A stretch of DNA of 64,000 nt, taken from contig NC_088679.1 of assembly GCF_950023065.1 (NCBI RefSeq), forward strand, positions 78,120,001 to 78,184,000, in the 5' to 3' direction. Under the pieces are notes generated by a model, which saw only the letters and a list, made by a program, of their open reading frames with translations, searched no databases and was not told where the DNA came from. A program made the translations under genes and the position numbers. Numbering within the stretch: position 1 is the stretch's first letter; the number at the start of each line of letters is the position of its first letter. This stretch comes from Planococcus citri. Taxonomy: Eukaryota; Arthropoda; Insecta; Hemiptera; Pseudococcidae. Shown here one piece after another: positions 44,138 to 54,719 of the stretch.

Positions 44138-45196
44138 AAATATTAATTTTAATAATTTAAAAAACGAAGACACGAACATGAAAAGTGAACAATCTCAGAA
44201 TATCGAGCGAAACGATAATGCACTTAATAATCAACTCTCGAAAACAATAATCGATTCAAAAATATAATCATCATAAAGGCAAAATATTAATCCATGATAT
44301 TCACGAAAACCATTAATTATAATACATCAATCAAAATTTATCATTACGTTCGTAGGAAAATTATTTCCAGAGTTGCGATGACGATGTTGCCCGAATACAC
44401 AAATCCTAACCAACTGGCTTTTATGTTTTTCGATGTCACGACAAAATAACGGTGATTTTGGTGGATTCGGCGAGCCGTATAACGGGACCCCGATTAATTT
44501 GTCGACTTGCAAATTCGGGGAAGCGAATCTGTGAGTCGCATGTTTGCTCGACCACTGGTTGGCGGAAATCGAGATCATATTTCAAACACACAATTTTTGA
44601 TTGTTATTTGCACGTGAGTCGAACCTCGTTAGATTCGGCTCATGGCAAATGTGCAATTATTTTTGCAGAATGATATCGAAAATTCGTATTTTTGGATGAT
44701 GAGATTTAGCATCAGAATGCGAGGTTAAATCTCACCGTCACAGGACCTTAGGCTGAAAATCAAGTTTCTGAGAAAAACGCATTCAAAGTTTTTAGTTGCA
44801 ATTACAGCACTTCTACAGGATTTATCATCATAACTATTTTATTTCAACATTATTAAGTGGGAATGAGCGTTCTCCCTGCTTCTTCAAGTTGTTTATTTGT
44901 GTGAATTTATTGAAAACTTGTTTTGGAGATTAACCGCTTCAAACTTATCCGCAGTGAAATAATTCAGTTTTTTGAGAAGAACTCACAAACTAAGCATTCT
45001 AGAAAAAACCAACGACATTAGGACGATTGGAAATTTAATGTTCTACAACTTTGGTCATATGTAATTTTTTTGTAGGTTTCTTCCTCTCGCCTCCAGATCA
45101 ATTTTAATGAAACCACACCATTCAAAAAATGTTTAGGGCTTTTTTGCAAAAGTTTTGAAATGTGTTTGTACAAAATGTTCATTTCCGCATTTCGGG

Positions 45197-45590
45197 TATG
45201 ATTTAGCAACTTAGGGACTTCGAAAATGGTTTCAATCAATTTTTGAAGGTTTTCCGGGCCCCGATCCGAAAAAAAAAAAACTTCAAAAATTAATTTTAGC
45301 TCAAGTATGAAATTTTTTTTGAGACTTTTTTGCAATAGTTTTGAATAAAAATTCTTGTACTAAATGTTAATTTTAGGTATGATTCAGCATCGTAGGGACT
45401 TAGAAAATGGTTTCAATCAATTTTTGAGACTTTTCCGGTCCCGAACCCCCCCCTCCCCAAAAAAAGCTATTTTGATAAATGCGATCTTATAGGTGCCTTT
45501 TTTCCTAGACGATCACGATTTGGGCAGCCGCGAGCCGTTCGTCAGCATTTCAATGGTTGAAGTGAAGTTTACCATTTTCAGCTCTTAGGT
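45197..45590 (-). repeat. Outer inverted repeat, right arm (unit B)
   Basis: Unit B counterpart of 23,070-23,463, with a longer A run near 45,270-45,281. Confidence 0.83.
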
Positions 45591-46916
45591 GAGAAGCATT
45601 TTGCATTAAAATTGCGTATTTTCGGACTTGAACGCAAAAAAACAAATTTGGGGGCTTAAGGTCCACAAAAAAGGGGGAAGCGTAGACCGGATTTACCTGG
45701 ACACCCCAAATTCGTGTTCAGTGTATCAAAAAACCCTCGTATACCAAAATTCAGCTTGTTATCAAACTTTTCCCTATGGAATTTTGCAAACAAAACTAAG
45801 ATTTCATCAAAACTCACATTTGCCATTGGCAAATGTTGGCAAATGTGAGTTAGTATTTATTTACCTTGCCTGCACCTCAAAATTGTTGCAGACTTTTTCG
45901 TGAACTTTGGTTCTACTATTTCTTAAAAAATTTGGTCCAGAATGCTTTTGAAATTTGAAAATCAATCATCGAGAAATCAATGATAATGATTATTATGTAG
46001 ATAGTGCACATTATCTAATCTATCTGATTATCTCAAATTCCTACAAGATAGAAAATCTCGCCTAATAATTTTAATTTTCGCTATGTGTCTACATACTTAC
46101 TTAATTTACAGACGAAATGAAAATTCCAATTTATTTGCTCAAACGTCCTTATCTGTACGCCAGCTCGACATACCGGCTAAAATAATTTTTAAAACAACAA
46201 CAACTCGCAGTCATTCAATAATTTGATATTGCGTGTAAGTATGGCGATTAACACAAATGTACCAAGAAGAAAAAAAGGACGAAAGAAATAACCAAGACTA
46301 GTAAGTATAGGTGAACTCGATCCGTGAAGAACACACAAAATGGATTCGACAATAAATAGCTAACTTGACACTTTTACGAAAAGGAAGTCAGCAAAACCTA
46401 AATATAAGCTTTTCGAAAAATAATGTTTACATTGATTTCATTTTGAGATTGGGTTTTTCAACGAAAATACTTTGGGATTTTTTTTTTTTTGGTAATAGAT
46501 TTGAACCCAAAATTGGATTATGATTGTTCGGATATCTAAAAAAGTGTACTTAATGCAACGTATCAATATATTGGGTAAAAATTTCGCGAATAATTAAAAT
46601 ATTTCGACGAAAATGAGTTTTCAGTATTTTTAAAGAATTTTGAGGCCGAAATTGGGCGATGATTTTCGTGTTACTTGTAGTGGGCTTTACCTAACATATA
46701 CTTAATTTCAGTACAAAATCGAAAATTTCTATCAAAACTTTTTACGAATGCGCATTTTGGAAAAATCGCAGCCTTCAATTTTGTTGATTTTTCGAAACTA
46801 TCGAGGAAGGAGTTAAAGATGTTTATAATGCGCTTGAAGTATCTACCTGGAATAGTGATGGCGAGAGGGGGGATGCAAGTGGTGCACATGCAGCGGGCTT
46901 GGTTTAATTTCCAAGG

Positions 46917-47367
46917 ACCCGTGGAATTTTTCAGGGTCCCAATACATAGTGCGTGATCGAAAATAAAAAAAAAAGAGTTCTCAACAAAAAAGATGAACCT
47001 GGACCAATGACAGATATAGATTCACATTTCAAAACACAGATTTGTTGGCAAAATCGTTAGTTTTGCAGAAAAATGTCCACCTACTTTGCCCTCAAAATCA
47101 TCGATACCTACACTCGATATACCCACTAATTCGCAAAACTGTTTTTTTCAAGAGCATTCGCCCGCATCTCGCTCGAAAGCTACATTTCTTTTTCTGTTCA
47201 CCAAATTACTCATACTGTGCTCGGAAAATATTCGTATTGACTTTTAAATCAAGCAGGTAGAAAAATACTTTTTAAAAAATGCAAATTTTGAAAAGCTATC
47301 AGAATTTAAAAAACCTCGTTGGTCCAATTTAAAACAGTTATTATGCATTTAAATTTATGTCGTATTA
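46917..47367. other. Unit B-specific 451 bp, no gene
   Basis: Lies where unit A has the 4.4-kb element plus 29,361-30,530. Not similar to that DNA by eye. May be the ancestral sequence, with unit A rearranged, or a replacement. No gene recognised. Confidence 0.5.
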
Positions 47368-47575
47368 CTTTTAGAATTATCAATTTTCCAAAGCTTTTGC
47401 CCTCGCATCGTTCGTGTCATTCTGGATATTATTAATCAAAATCTCAAAAATTTTAAAACAGGAATATTGAATTGACAAATTTCAGAGATACCTAATACCC
47501 AAGCTATTTGTTTAAAAATTTGAGAAAAAGTGACCTAAATTTTGAGAAATGATTCACCACATACTTTTTTCACAA

Positions 47576-47617
<42 letters not shown>

Positions 47618-49074
47618 AATTTTCAGAACTTTTTACACTCTATCCCCCTCCCCCTACGCGACACAAAAAATTGATAAAATCAAAGTTTTCACAGGAAAAT
47701 TTTCAAAAAAATTGAAATTGGAAGAAAATTCTAGCATAAAGTATACTTTTTAATTTCATTCAAAATTATTAAAAAAACAACAACAACAACAACAACAAAT
47801 GAACGCATTACATACGTTTTAAGAAAATAACATAACGAATGAACACCGAAAAAATATAATATTCTGAATTCACTACGTTTCACGACCTGCTAGATATTTA
47901 ATGATTAGGTAACAAATATGTTTTTCAAATGTATCAATTTCAAGGAAAAATAGCACCAAATATTTACATTCAAGACAAAAGCTTTTTTTCGTGGAAAAAT
48001 TCCTCCATTCACAAAAAAATAAAAATAAAATTAGGTAAAAGTTTATCCCGCCCCCATGCGATTTTGGAAAAAGTGTTGAATTTTCTGGAAATTTATCAAA
48101 AAATGCGAGTTTTTGCCAATTTACAAAACACTGTGGGTTTTTTGGCATTTGTCAAAATTAGGCTTTTTTATCCTTCTTTCTGAATTCCGGATGGGAATTT
48201 TTCAGACAATTCCTATAAAAAATGGAACTTTTTTTGGCCATTTTTTGGGAAAAGTGTTGAGCCTTTTTGTCCAAATTCCACAGAAAAACGGCACTTTCTC
48301 TGGCAATTTCTGCAAAAAAGTATGTTCAAAATTGAATGCCTATTGCGAGTTGCGACTTGAGTAGACTTAAACCAATGTCTCAGATATGCACCACGAATGG
48401 TGGCCGCACAGAGAACACTGAGAGTGCGGCCTCTACACAAAGGCGGTCGTCAACGCCAGTGCCTAAGCAGGCCTCCCTAATTATTCAAGTAAACTTGTAA
48501 GAAAGGAGAAGAGTCGAAGCTCTACTCAATATCCTTTGTTACAAGCTACGAGAATACCTACTCCCTATGGCTCTTATACTGACTACGCTAAGAGGGTTTA
48601 CCATCTCTTAGATAGCCAGCGGGTAAAGACATAGGGGATCGCGTCGAAAAAAATAAGTATTCGAATAGATGCTTACCCAGGAAACGTATCGCAAAAACAA
48701 ATCGAACATACTCGTACACCCGCAGTATTAAAATTAAATCAATTCCGCATGACCTGACTACTATAAGTACCTATTGCCCCTATCGAAATCAGTTTCACGA
48801 TCAAATAATTTTTCTATCAATTTTCAAATATCTGCTGATGATTTCTTTCGCAGTATGATGAAATAGTAATATTTCCTCTTAATCTCTATCACAACCTCAG
48901 ATAAATTGACATGGTAAATAATTGAAAAAATGATACCACCATCTTACAAGACATTTAATTTCCAACAAAAAAGGCGATTATCACTTTTTGCTGATCTTCA
49001 ATCGCATGGGAGCTATTTGAAGAATTTTTGACTTCGATTTTTAAAAGAATTTGACCTCGATTTTTAAAAGAAAA
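47368..49074 (+). repeat. Segmental duplication, unit B middle part (copy of 30,531-32,239)
   Basis: Near-identical copy of 30,531 onward, interrupted at about 49,075 by the poly-T (minus-strand poly-A) end of the LINE. Resumes at 57,901. Confidence 0.92.
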
Positions 49075-49146
49075 TTTTTTTTTTTGTTTTTTTTTGTTTT
49101 GGGGTGTTTATAATTACAAGATTATTACACCCGTAAGGGGGGGGGG
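49075..49146 (-). mobile_element. LINE 3' UTR and poly-A tail (left part of interrupted LINE)
   Basis: Read on the minus strand: a C tract, then TTACGGGTGTAATAATC, then TATAAACACCCC, then A-rich AAAACAAAAAAAAAC to the end. This is the 3' end of the LINE whose coding part is at 54,720-57,900; the two are separated by the BEL/Pao element inserted in the C tract. The insertion site is empty in unit A at about 32,238-32,241. Confidence 0.85.
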
Positions 49147-49359
49147 TAACGAAAAAGGAAATTCAACAATAAGGGCGATTGATTTAATCGCTTCAAAACG
49201 AACCTTTTTCATACTCTATTTATTTTCGAATAAAAACAATAACAAAAACTTTTGAATCTTCAAGATAACAAACCTAGCAGCCGAATATTATCGAGATCGC
49301 GAACTTTAAATATAACAAAAACATAGCCAAATATAATTAATAACCGCGAATCCGCGACA
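49147..49359 (-). repeat. BEL/Pao 3' LTR
   Basis: On the minus strand begins TGTCGCGGATTCGCGG and ends CCTTTTTCGTTA. One mismatch to the 5' LTR at 54,501-54,713. A T run (A run on plus, about 49,369-49,393) lies just inside, near where a polypurine tract would be. Confidence 0.93.
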
Positions 49360-49434
49360 CTCCCGACGAAAAAAAAAAAAAAAAAAAAAAAAACGAATTT
49401 TTAAATTTAAAATAATAAGTATAAACGAGAAAAA

Positions 49435-52400
49435 TTACGATGTTTCCAAGGGATACAATTTGTTAATGGGACGGGTAAGTTTAGAATTTTTAGTTTCAAC
49501 GATTGCTGATCTAACATTACTGTCTGAGCTAACATTAACATTAATTACTTTACCAACTTTCCACTCTCCTCTAGGACAAAATTTTTTATCACCTTCGATT
49601 AATACGATATCTCCTACTTTAGGAACTAAATCTACTACATTTTTCTTTTGTTTTATACTAATATTACGTTCGCGAAGACTAGTTAAATATTGGAATTTCC
49701 AAACGTTCCAAAATTGATTAATAATATTGTTAGATCTTTTCCATAAATTTACGATTACATCGCGTTTAATATTTTTAACATTATCGATATCCGGAATAAA
49801 ATCGAATTTGCTATTCATCAAATCATTAGGTGTTAATACATTACTATCATTTTCACCGACATAAACGATAGGACGCGAATTAATTACAGAAGTTACTTCG
49901 TACAACACGGTTCTTAATTGATTTTCTGTTATTATACAATTAAAAATTGTTTTCTTTAGCGACATTTTCACTATACCGATTAACCTTTCGTAAAAACCGC
50001 CATGCCACGGGGCATATTCAGGTAACAGTTTCCATTCTATCGAATTATTTTTACAAAAATCTATTACATCATTATCAGAAATTATTTGTTTCCAAAGATT
50101 TTCAAAAACCGATTTAGTTATTTTAAATTGCGGCGCGTTGTCACTTATTACAAATTTTGGAATTGTGCGTAATGCTATAAAATTACGAAAAGCGAGTAGG
50201 AATTCTTGAGTGGTCATATTCTCTAAAAGTTCTAAGTGAATCGCACGTGTAATCATACAAACGAAAATACTAACAAATACTTTTTTCTGGACTGAGTTAT
50301 CACTGACGTATAAAGGACCAAATGTGTCGATACCACAACAGGAAAACGGACTGCTTTGATTTACACGGAATTCAGGTAACGGAGGAATTGCAGGATATTT
50401 ATATGGACCACCATCATAGTATTTGCAGTTAGCACATTTTTTTAGAACGTAGTACACCGTCGATCTGCCTTTTGGAATCCAGAAATTTTTTCTCAATTCA
50501 GAGAGAGTATGGGAAACGCCGACATGATAGTTATCGATATGAATTTTTTCAATTAATAAACGAGTGAAGAATTCTTTCTCAGGTAGAAGTATTGGAAACT
50601 TCGCATTATCGTCGAGACATGATTCAACTAAGCGCCCATGACAACGTATAATATTTTGAGAATCACGCTTTAAACCAAGCGCATTAGGTTGCGAAATATC
50701 AGGATAATTTTTGTTTTGGATATATATAATCCACTGGTTGAAAGCTTCTTCGGTTTTCTGAACAATATTACTCGAATCGACATTTTTCATATAGCTTAAC
50801 GTTGCATCAAGTAGATAGTTGAGGGTTTTAAATTGAGTACAATCGATTTTAAACGGAGGCTGAATTACAGCTGTATTATTCGAGATAAGTACTGGTTCTG
50901 GTTCAGGTTCAGGTTCAGGTTCGGATTCAAATTGTAAATTCATTGCCTTTGGCCAAGCGACTTCCATCTCTTTCAACCATGTGGGGCCTTCCCACCAGAA
51001 CGAATTCAAATCTTGCACTTCTGCACCGCGACTGGCTATATCAGCAGGATTTTCAGCAGATGGAACGTAGCGATAATTGAACGATTTATCAATTTTCTTC
51101 ACAATTCTTTCTACAAATTTGGGCAAAACTTTTTTCGAACATAACCATGATAATACACATTTGGAATCAGACCATACATAAATATTTTTGATATTAACAT
51201 CAGAAAATTCATTCTTAACGAAATTCACGATTTGACTACCGATATATAAAGCTAACAATTCTAACTTCGGAATAGTTAAATTATTGCGAGGAGCAAGACG
51301 AGATTTAGCAAAAACGAGACGAGTTAAATTATTTTTCTTAACGTAAACGGTTGCAGCATAAGCTTTTTGAGACGCGTCAACAAAACAATGTAAATCAAAA
51401 TCATTACAAGCATTACCGCCACGAAATATGTACCGATCTATTTCTACATTCGAAATACAATTCAAGTTATTTAATAATTCTTTCCACGACTTTTGATCTT
51501 TCTCATCTAAAACATCATCCCAATCTAAGTTTTTGCCCCATAAATATCGAATAAATAATTTAGCTGGTAAAACAACAGGACACAAAAAACCTAATGGATC
51601 AAAAATCGAGGATACCTTTTTTACAACTTCACGTTTTGTAATAATAATAGCCGAATTAGCGAGTTTATGATTAATCACGAAAGTATCATTTTTAACATTC
51701 CATTTTAACCCTAAAATACTAATTTCAGATACATCTAAACGATCTTCCGGTTTTAAAACATTTTTAAGTTCATTACAATTCGTAACCCAATTACGTAAAT
51801 TCATCGAAGCATCATTAAAACAAGATTTTGAAAAATTATAAAGATCAATAGCTTCATCTACCGAATCGACACTCAAGATAAGATTATCCACATAAAAACT
51901 TCTTAGTAATAGCGGAACGAACTTCGAATCATATTGATTTAAATGAAAAATTATTGTTAAAGTTAACAAAAACGGACTAGCGATAACACCGAACGGAATT
52001 TTAGTAAATCGAAATATAATCAAATTATCGAAGGTCAGCGGTTTTTTAAAATCTTTTATCCAAATAAATCTAACGAAATCGCGATCACGTAATTTCAAAC
52101 CGATTTGCAAAAATGCTTTTTCAATATCAGAAGTTAATACAAAACATCTCAACATTAAGCGCAAAATCAAACCGCATAACGTTTCCAAAAGAACACGACC
52201 ACGAAAAATACAATCGTTTAAGCTTTTATCGTTTTTTCGAGATTTTGCAGAACCATCATAAACAACTCGTAAACTGGTACTTTTACCTGGTGTCAGAACT
52301 TCGTGATGCGGAAGATAATGAACTAAATCTTCTTTATCGTTGATAGATTCGTCGACTCGTTCGATAATACCTTGAGACTCTTGGTATTTGATCACTTTGT

Positions 52401-54435
52401 CATATTCGTCGAATAATTCTTTGTTCTTTTCGAATTTTCTCATCTGAGATTTCAAACGACCGTAGGCGAGCCCTTTGTTCGATTTTAAATCAGGAGGGTA
52501 CTCTTTCCAGGGCCAAGCTACTTCATAACGATTATCTATCAATTCTATATTATCATAAAAACTTTTTACCGCAAGTTCATCGCCGATATCCTCCACTGAG
52601 GTTGAATCATCTATCCCAATCGCATCTAATTTCCATAGGTTTTCTACCATTTCAATCTCGGAGAAGAAAACTGGAGTTTCGTGGCTTTTATCGATTCGAC
52701 CAACAACAAGCCATCCGAATTTCGAATTGATTAACGAAGTTGAATCATCAATAATTACTTTTTCCATGACCATAAAATCGAACATGTAGTCATTTCCAAT
52801 CAGGAGTTCAGGTACAAGATTTTTATCAACTTCAGCGAGCTTGAATTTCTCGAATCTGGAATCTAACTTAATATCGTGGTGATTTATTCGATTAATAATT
52901 TTAGGTATCGTATTTGCAGTGATTTTTATTTTTTCACCATCATTTGTAAAAATATCTAAACTAACGACCTTGGTTGAAATTTCTCTAGGAGCTTCGGAAC
53001 AAATCGTAGAAATTCTAATCGTTTCATAATGAAGAGGCTTCAATTTTAATTTATCGGCCAACCTTGTAGTAATGTACGATCTTCTTGAACCGCTATCCAA
53101 AATTGAGGTAACTTTCTGAACACGACTTTCATTACCAACGTTGATTGTGGCTGCTAACAGGTTACCTTCTTGATCTTTCATTAGTAAAGATTCAGTTGGT
53201 TCAGGATTACTAACTTCTTTCGAAAATAATTTAATACATAAACTACGATGATGACTACGACGTTTTTTACAATGTACACATGGTTTGTTTACTGTACAGT
53301 CTTTAGCGAGATGACCAGGATTCAAACAAATGATGCAACGACCATTTAATTTCTTTCTTCTGTCTTCCAATGTCGTTATTTTGCTGCATTCATCGGAATA
53401 ATGTGACGTTTCACCGCAATAGATACATTTTTTACTTGGTTTTCTATCACCAGTTATCAAGCTCTCTGTAGTACCTTTGAAAAAATCTTTTTTATTAGAA
53501 TTATTATCGGATGACTCACTCCAATTAGTACCACAATACTGCTCTTGTTTCCATATCAATTCGCCAACTTTCTGCCTCAATTCGGATAAATCGTTACTTG
53601 CAACATCCAAATCGGCTTTCATAATTATATCAAACGGAAACTTCTTCATAATCATCGAATACAGTATGGTGTTGTTTTGAATATTTTCACCTACACCTTC
53701 TAAAGCATGTAAATTCGATTCAATATTATCGTAAGTATTTCGCAAATTTTTAGTCCATTTGTTACTTTTTGGAATTTTCGTTAAATTATCATATAATAAA
53801 TCAATTAATTTCTTTTTATTACCAAACTTCTTTTTTACCATTTCGTATGCGATCAGATAGTTTGCAGCAGTGGTACCCATACCTTTCAACAATAATTCAG
53901 CTTCGCCTACCAGGTTATTTCTCAAGTACGTAAATTTATCAGTTGCTTCTAAATCAGTATTATGTACAGCTGAGTTGAACGAAGACCAAAACGATTCGAA
54001 TTCAAGTAGATTACCACCATATTTCTTCAACTCCAACTTTGGTAACTTAATCGTAGCTTTTGAAGAAGAACAACAACTACCGCTACCACCAGATTCAGTT
54101 GTACACTGTCTTTTAAAACCTGGAACTGCACTGCTATTAGAGAATTTTTCGATACTGTTTTCTAATTTACCTTTAATGGCGATGTAGTCATCTTCGAATT
54201 TTTCTATGAAAGGGTCCAGATCCGGAACTTCGAAGTTGTCAAATTCGTCAAGTAAAGCAAGATAATTTTTATATATATCTTCGACCATTGTCAATTTCAC
54301 TTTAACTTCGTTAAAATCTGCCGTCGCCAGCTTTTCACTTATGTATGACATACTTCTAGTCAGTGAAGAACGAAGTCTGGACTTTCGGGTGGATAACGCT
54401 TTTAGCTTTTCTGCATTTTCGCTGGTTTCCGGCAT
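49435..54435 (-). CDS. BEL/Pao Gag-Pol polyprotein (1,666 aa)
   Basis: Single frame. Gag-like N-terminal region with LPKLELKKYGG and FWSSF (about 130-153), typical of the DUF1759 segment. Two CCHC zinc knuckles: CIYCGETSHYSDEC (337-350) and CIICLNPGHLAKDC (367-380). Aspartic protease LDSGS with D447. Reverse transcriptase with D770 in SDIEKAF and YVDN at 848-851, the usual BEL variant of YxDD. RNase H with D1020 (FVDAS) and D1090 (WSDSK). Integrase with an HHCC finger (H1299 to CANC near 1334-1337) and D1370, D1432, E1483 (IDTFGP, SDNAPQF, FYERL). A C-terminal DUF5641-like basic tail. An EP repeat (about 1172-1181) separates RNase H from integrase. All catalytic residues I can locate are present. 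The frame starts 66 bp inside the 5' LTR-proximal leader. No envelope-like frame is seen. Confidence 0.95.
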   Translation of the reverse strand: MPETSENAEKLKALSTRKSRLRSSLTRSMSYISEKLATADFNEVKVKLTMVEDIYKNYLALLDEFDNFEVPDLDPFIEKFEDDYIAIKGKLENSIEKFSNSSAVPGFKRQCTTESGGSGSCCSSSKATIKLPKLELKKYGGNLLEFESFWSSFNSAVHNTDLEATDKFTYLRNNLVGEAELLLKGMGTTAANYLIAYEMVKKKFGNKKKLIDLLYDNLTKIPKSNKWTKNLRNTYDNIESNLHALEGVGENIQNNTILYSMIMKKFPFDIIMKADLDVASNDLSELRQKVGELIWKQEQYCGTNWSESSDNNSNKKDFFKGTTESLITGDRKPSKKCIYCGETSHYSDECSKITTLEDRRKKLNGRCIICLNPGHLAKDCTVNKPCVHCKKRRSHHRSLCIKLFSKEVSNPEPTESLLMKDQEGNLLAATINVGNESRVQKVTSILDSGSRRSYITTRLADKLKLKPLHYETIRISTICSEAPREISTKVVSLDIFTNDGEKIKITANTIPKIINRINHHDIKLDSRFEKFKLAEVDKNLVPELLIGNDYMFDFMVMEKVIIDDSTSLINSKFGWLVVGRIDKSHETPVFFSEIEMVENLWKLDAIGIDDSTSVEDIGDELAVKSFYDNIELIDNRYEVAWPWKEYPPDLKSNKGLAYGRLKSQMRKFEKNKELFDEYDKVIKYQESQGIIERVDESINDKEDLVHYLPHHEVLTPGKSTSLRVVYDGSAKSRKNDKSLNDCIFRGRVLLETLCGLILRLMLRCFVLTSDIEKAFLQIGLKLRDRDFVRFIWIKDFKKPLTFDNLIIFRFTKIPFGVIASPFLLTLTIIFHLNQYDSKFVPLLLRSFYVDNLILSVDSVDEAIDLYNFSKSCFNDASMNLRNWVTNCNELKNVLKPEDRLDVSEISILGLKWNVKNDTFVINHKLANSAIIITKREVVKKVSSIFDPLGFLCPVVLPAKLFIRYLWGKNLDWDDVLDEKDQKSWKELLNNLNCISNVEIDRYIFRGGNACNDFDLHCFVDASQKAYAATVYVKKNNLTRLVFAKSRLAPRNNLTIPKLELLALYIGSQIVNFVKNEFSDVNIKNIYVWSDSKCVLSWLCSKKVLPKFVERIVKKIDKSFNYRYVPSAENPADIASRGAEVQDLNSFWWEGPTWLKEMEVAWPKAMNLQFESEPEPEPEPEPVLISNNTAVIQPPFKIDCTQFKTLNYLLDATLSYMKNVDSSNIVQKTEEAFNQWIIYIQNKNYPDISQPNALGLKRDSQNIIRCHGRLVESCLDDNAKFPILLPEKEFFTRLLIEKIHIDNYHVGVSHTLSELRKNFWIPKGRSTVYYVLKKCANCKYYDGGPYKYPAIPPLPEFRVNQSSPFSCCGIDTFGPLYVSDNSVQKKVFVSIFVCMITRAIHLELLENMTTQEFLLAFRNFIALRTIPKFVISDNAPQFKITKSVFENLWKQIISDNDVIDFCKNNSIEWKLLPEYAPWHGGFYERLIGIVKMSLKKTIFNCIITENQLRTVLYEVTSVINSRPIVYVGENDSNVLTPNDLMNSKFDFIPDIDNVKNIKRDVIVNLWKRSNNIINQFWNVWKFQYLTSLRERNISIKQKKNVVDLVPKVGDIVLIEGDKKFCPRGEWKVGKVINVNVSSDSNVRSAIVETKNSKLTRPINKLYPLETS

Positions 54436-54483
54436 TTTTGGAATTTACCAACGAATTCGGAGGACGAAACGAACGATTATTTA

Positions 54484-54500
54484 GGATCAGCCTGCTACCA
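54484..54500 (-). promoter_or_regulatory. Candidate primer-binding site of the BEL/Pao element
   Basis: Directly inside the 5' LTR the minus strand reads TGGTAGCAGGCTGATCC. A TGG start is the complement of a tRNA CCA end, as expected for a primer-binding site. I cannot name the tRNA. Confidence 0.6.
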
Positions 54501-54713
54501 TAACGAAAAAGGAAATTCAACAATAAGGGCGATTGATTTAATCGCTTCAAAACGAACCTTCTTCATACTCTATTTATTTTCGAATAAAAACAATAACAAA
54601 AACTTTTGAATCTTCAAGATAACAAACCTAGCAGCCGAATATTATCGAGATCGCGAACTTTAAATATAACAAAAACATAGCCAAATATAATTAATAACCG
54701 CGAATCCGCGACA
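54501..54713 (-). repeat. BEL/Pao 5' LTR
   Basis: 213 bp, one mismatch to the 3' LTR. Abuts the candidate primer-binding site on the inside and the GGGGGG flank on the outside. Confidence 0.93.
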
Positions 54714-54719
54714 GGGGGG

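Larger units (their letters stand above)
38141..46916 (+). repeat. Segmental duplication, unit B left part (copy of 16,018-24,960)
   Basis: Carries the same order as unit A: outer arm 38,485-38,886, hairpin-bearing GC-rich insertion at about 40,555-40,787, inner arms 40,787-42,246 and 42,634-44,137, outer right arm 45,197-45,590, and the third arm fragment to about 45,778. Differences are scattered point changes and homopolymer length changes, plus absence of the 165-bp MITE (empty site at 46,564-46,575). No gene is recognised in it. Confidence 0.93.
49147..54713 (-). mobile_element. Full-length BEL/Pao LTR retrotransposon
   Basis: 5,567 bp, minus strand. Two 213-bp LTRs (49,147-49,359 and 54,501-54,713) differ at one position by eye (CTTTTTCAT against CTTCTTCAT), so insertion is recent. 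Flanking G runs (ten G at 49,137-49,146, six at 54,714-54,719) are compatible with a 5-bp GGGGG target duplication, the usual BEL length. One uninterrupted gag-pol frame carries all expected domains. It sits in the C tract just after the LINE stop codon. Features suggest a copy capable of making its proteins, but activity is not shown. Confidence 0.95.

Noticed and set aside
49435..54435. Considered an endogenous retrovirus because of the full gag-pol and LTRs
   Set aside because: No envelope-like frame. YVDN reverse transcriptase motif, domain order and DUF1759-type gag identify a BEL/Pao retrotransposon.
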